Shown: positions 6,135-7,575 of the stretch, piece after piece | Layout: the number at the start of each line of letters is the position of its first letter | Position numbering within the stretch: the first letter of the stretch is position 1 | DNA from: Acidobacteria bacterium AH-259-G07 | Lineage (GTDB): Bacteria > Acidobacteriota > UBA6911 > RPQK01 > JADFOI01 | DNA: 7,575 nt | NCBI GenBank assembly: GCA_027717925.1 | Contig: JALLON010000132.1 | Coordinates: 1 to 7,575, forward strand | Direction: 5' to 3' | Translations under genes and position numbers: made by a program | The notes under the pieces: generated by a model | Database searches by the model: none | Seen by the model: only the letters and a program-made list of their open reading frames with translations | What the model was told of the DNA's origin: nothing

Positions 6135-6170
6135 GATCAGCCATGAACGATGGCAGGTGAGGCAGGAAAT

Positions 6171-7547
6171 ATGAGCGGGTTAAGAGGGAAATCTTCTTTC
6201 CGGCTGTGGCTGGTTGTCTTGTCGTTTGTGACGGTGCAGGCGGCCGGCCCACAAGGGCACTGGCCTTCCTTTCGCGGCCCCGGCGCAAACGGTCTCGCCG
6301 AAGGATATCCCACAGCCAGTACATGGAACCTGGAGACGTCAGAAAACGTCGAGTGGAAGACGCCAATTCCCGGCCTGGGGCACTCTAGTCCCATCGTTTG
6401 GGGCGACCGAATTTTTGTCACCACGGCTGTGAGCAGCCAGAAAAATCCCAAGCTCAAGGTCGGCCTGTATGGCGACATCCGACCTGTCGATGAGGACACA
6501 ATCCACAGTTGGCGCCTGTACTGCCTGGATAAGCACACAGGTCAGATCCTGTGGGAGCGGGTAGCTCACGAAGGGGTACCTAGAATCAAACGGCATCCTA
6601 AGTCCACCCACGCCAACGCCACACCCGTGACTGACGGCAAACGTGTGGTCGCGTTTTTCGGCTCCGAAGGTCTCTACTGCTACGACATGAAAGGAACACT
6701 GCTGTGGAAGAAAGATCTCGGTCTGCTCGATTCGGGTTACTACCTTGTGCCTTCGGCGCAGTGGGGATGGGCCAGTTCACCGATCATCCACAACAACAAG
6801 CTGATTGTCCAGTGTGACGTCCAAAAGAATTCATTTATTGCCGGGTTTGACATCAGGGACGGCCGTGAGATTTGGAGGACACCTCGCAGCGACGTACCCA
6901 CCTGGAGTAGCCCCACAGTTCATGGGGGTGCTCGGCGCACCCAGGTCATCGTCAACGGGTACAGGCACATTGGGGGTTACGACATCCAAACAGGCCAGGA
7001 ATTGTGGCGACTTACGGGAGGTGGTGACATTCCGGTGCCCACACCAGTGGTAGCTGATGGTCTGATTTTTATCACCAACGCCCATGGCGCGATGGCACCC
7101 ATTTACGCAATCCGCGTGAGGGCAAGGGGCGACATTTCGCTTCAAGGCGATGCCAGCTCAGACGAATATATCGCCTGGAGCCAAAAGCGTGGAGGAGCCT
7201 ACATGCAGACGCCCCTGGTCCGTGGTGAATATCTGTACAGCTGTCGAAACAACGGTGTGTTGAGCTGTTACCAGGCAAAAACGGGTGAGCGCCTCTACCA
7301 AAAGCGCCTCGGTAAAGGGGGTGGCTTCACCGCCTCACCCGTCAGTGCTGACGGGAAAATCTATTTCAGCAGCGAAGATGGCGATATTTACGTGATCAAG
7401 GCTGGGCCGGAATTTGAACTCCTCGCCGTCAATTCGATGGGCGAAATCTGTATGGCCACACCCGCAATATCGGAAGGGACACTGTTTGTCCGTACACAGC
7501 GTCACCTGGTCGCAATCGCCGACCAAGCTGCTCCCGGCTCAAATTGA
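6171..7547 (+). CDS. Secreted PQQ-like beta-propeller repeat protein
   Basis: The product is 458 residues with a signal peptide (SSFRLWLVVLSFVTVQA, residues 8-24). After it comes WPSFRGPGANGLAEG (31-45), an opening typical of the large PQQ-binding-like propeller family common in Planctomycetota and Acidobacteriota. Propeller blade signatures of the xxxDxxTGxxLW type recur: YCLDKHTGQILWE (117-129), YCYDMKGTLLWK (169-180), GFDIRDGREIWR (225-236), GYDIQTGQELWR (269-280) and SCYQAKTGERLYQ (365-377), with two more strands at the ends, consistent with a 7-8 blade propeller. There is no CxxCH haem motif, so it is not a quinohaemoprotein, and real PQQ binding is unproven. It may bind a sugar or act as a scaffold. 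The ATG at 6171 is chosen over the in-frame ATG at 6150 because GAGG (6159-6162) lies 8 nt before it. It probably shares an operon with the hydrolase. No terminator is seen in the remaining 28 nt. Confidence 0.9.
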   Translation: MSGLRGKSSFRLWLVVLSFVTVQAAGPQGHWPSFRGPGANGLAEGYPTASTWNLETSENVEWKTPIPGLGHSSPIVWGDRIFVTTAVSSQKNPKLKVGLYGDIRPVDEDTIHSWRLYCLDKHTGQILWERVAHEGVPRIKRHPKSTHANATPVTDGKRVVAFFGSEGLYCYDMKGTLLWKKDLGLLDSGYYLVPSAQWGWASSPIIHNNKLIVQCDVQKNSFIAGFDIRDGREIWRTPRSDVPTWSSPTVHGGARRTQVIVNGYRHIGGYDIQTGQELWRLTGGGDIPVPTPVVADGLIFITNAHGAMAPIYAIRVRARGDISLQGDASSDEYIAWSQKRGGAYMQTPLVRGEYLYSCRNNGVLSCYQAKTGERLYQKRLGKGGGFTASPVSADGKIYFSSEDGDIYVIKAGPEFELLAVNSMGEICMATPAISEGTLFVRTQRHLVAIADQAAPGSN

Positions 7548-7575
7548 TCTCTGCTTCCAGCGGCCGCGGCGGATG

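Noticed and set aside
6150..6170. Alternative earlier start of the PQQ-like protein at 6150
   Set aside because: It lacks a good SD and would add seven residues before the signal peptide. The ATG at 6171 has GAGG at 8 nt.
1..7575. CRISPR array, insertion sequence, tRNA or phage features
   Set aside because: No regularly spaced repeats, transposase or integrase motifs, terminal inverted repeats or tRNA-like segments were found. The only notable direct repeat is the pair of leaders.

Overview
The window is bacterial chromosomal DNA of moderate GC with dense coding and good Shine-Dalgarno (SD) sites. The left edge is a housekeeping region: the 5' part of a primary sigma-70 gene (rpoD), with a small RNA-recognition-motif (RRM) protein gene 11 nt upstream, both on the minus strand. 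The rest is an accessory locus of secreted enzymes. The sigma factor sequence, the RRM gene, the DUF5060-type hydrolase and the PQQ-like propeller protein together suggest a soil or sediment bacterium of the Acidobacteriota/Planctomycetota kind. That is an inference from family distribution, not a demonstrated assignment.

Layout, left to right: rpoD 5' end (1-647, minus, cut by the window edge); RRM protein (659-952, minus) with a weak candidate promoter near 1109-1138; a 640-residue exported protein with an apparently all-helical body and a C-terminal beta-rich tail (1192-3114, minus, function not recognised); a short interval with a promoter/leader, a 12-bp perfect palindrome and a decayed fragment of a LiaF-like (cell-wall-active antibiotic response) gene on the plus strand; a classical short-chain dehydrogenase/reductase, SDR (3406-4167, minus); a compact divergent promoter region; a secreted DUF5060/TIM-barrel glycoside-hydrolase-like protein with a C-terminal PF12904-like domain (4236-6134, plus); and a secreted PQQ-like beta-propeller protein (6171-7547, plus), 36 nt downstream and probably in the same operon.

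Three of the four accessory proteins carry export signals and the fourth is a cytoplasmic oxidoreductase. The simplest reading is a small divergent locus for attack on a carbohydrate outside the cytoplasm, with the SDR handling a released sugar or derivative inside. The substrate cannot be read from the sequence.

The most notable non-coding feature is a 55-bp leader present twice in the same orientation, 51/55 identical. It covers a TATAAT -10 box, the untranslated leader, a 10-nt perfect anti-SD complement and the start codon, and lies in front of both the helical-protein gene and the SDR gene. The two copies bound a unit of about 1.05 kb holding the SDR gene and the LiaF-like remnant, which points to recombination or cassette-like assembly. 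The plus-strand hydrolase gene has its own TATAAT about 8 nt from its ATG and no SD, so it may be transcribed leaderless from a promoter overlapping that of the SDR gene.
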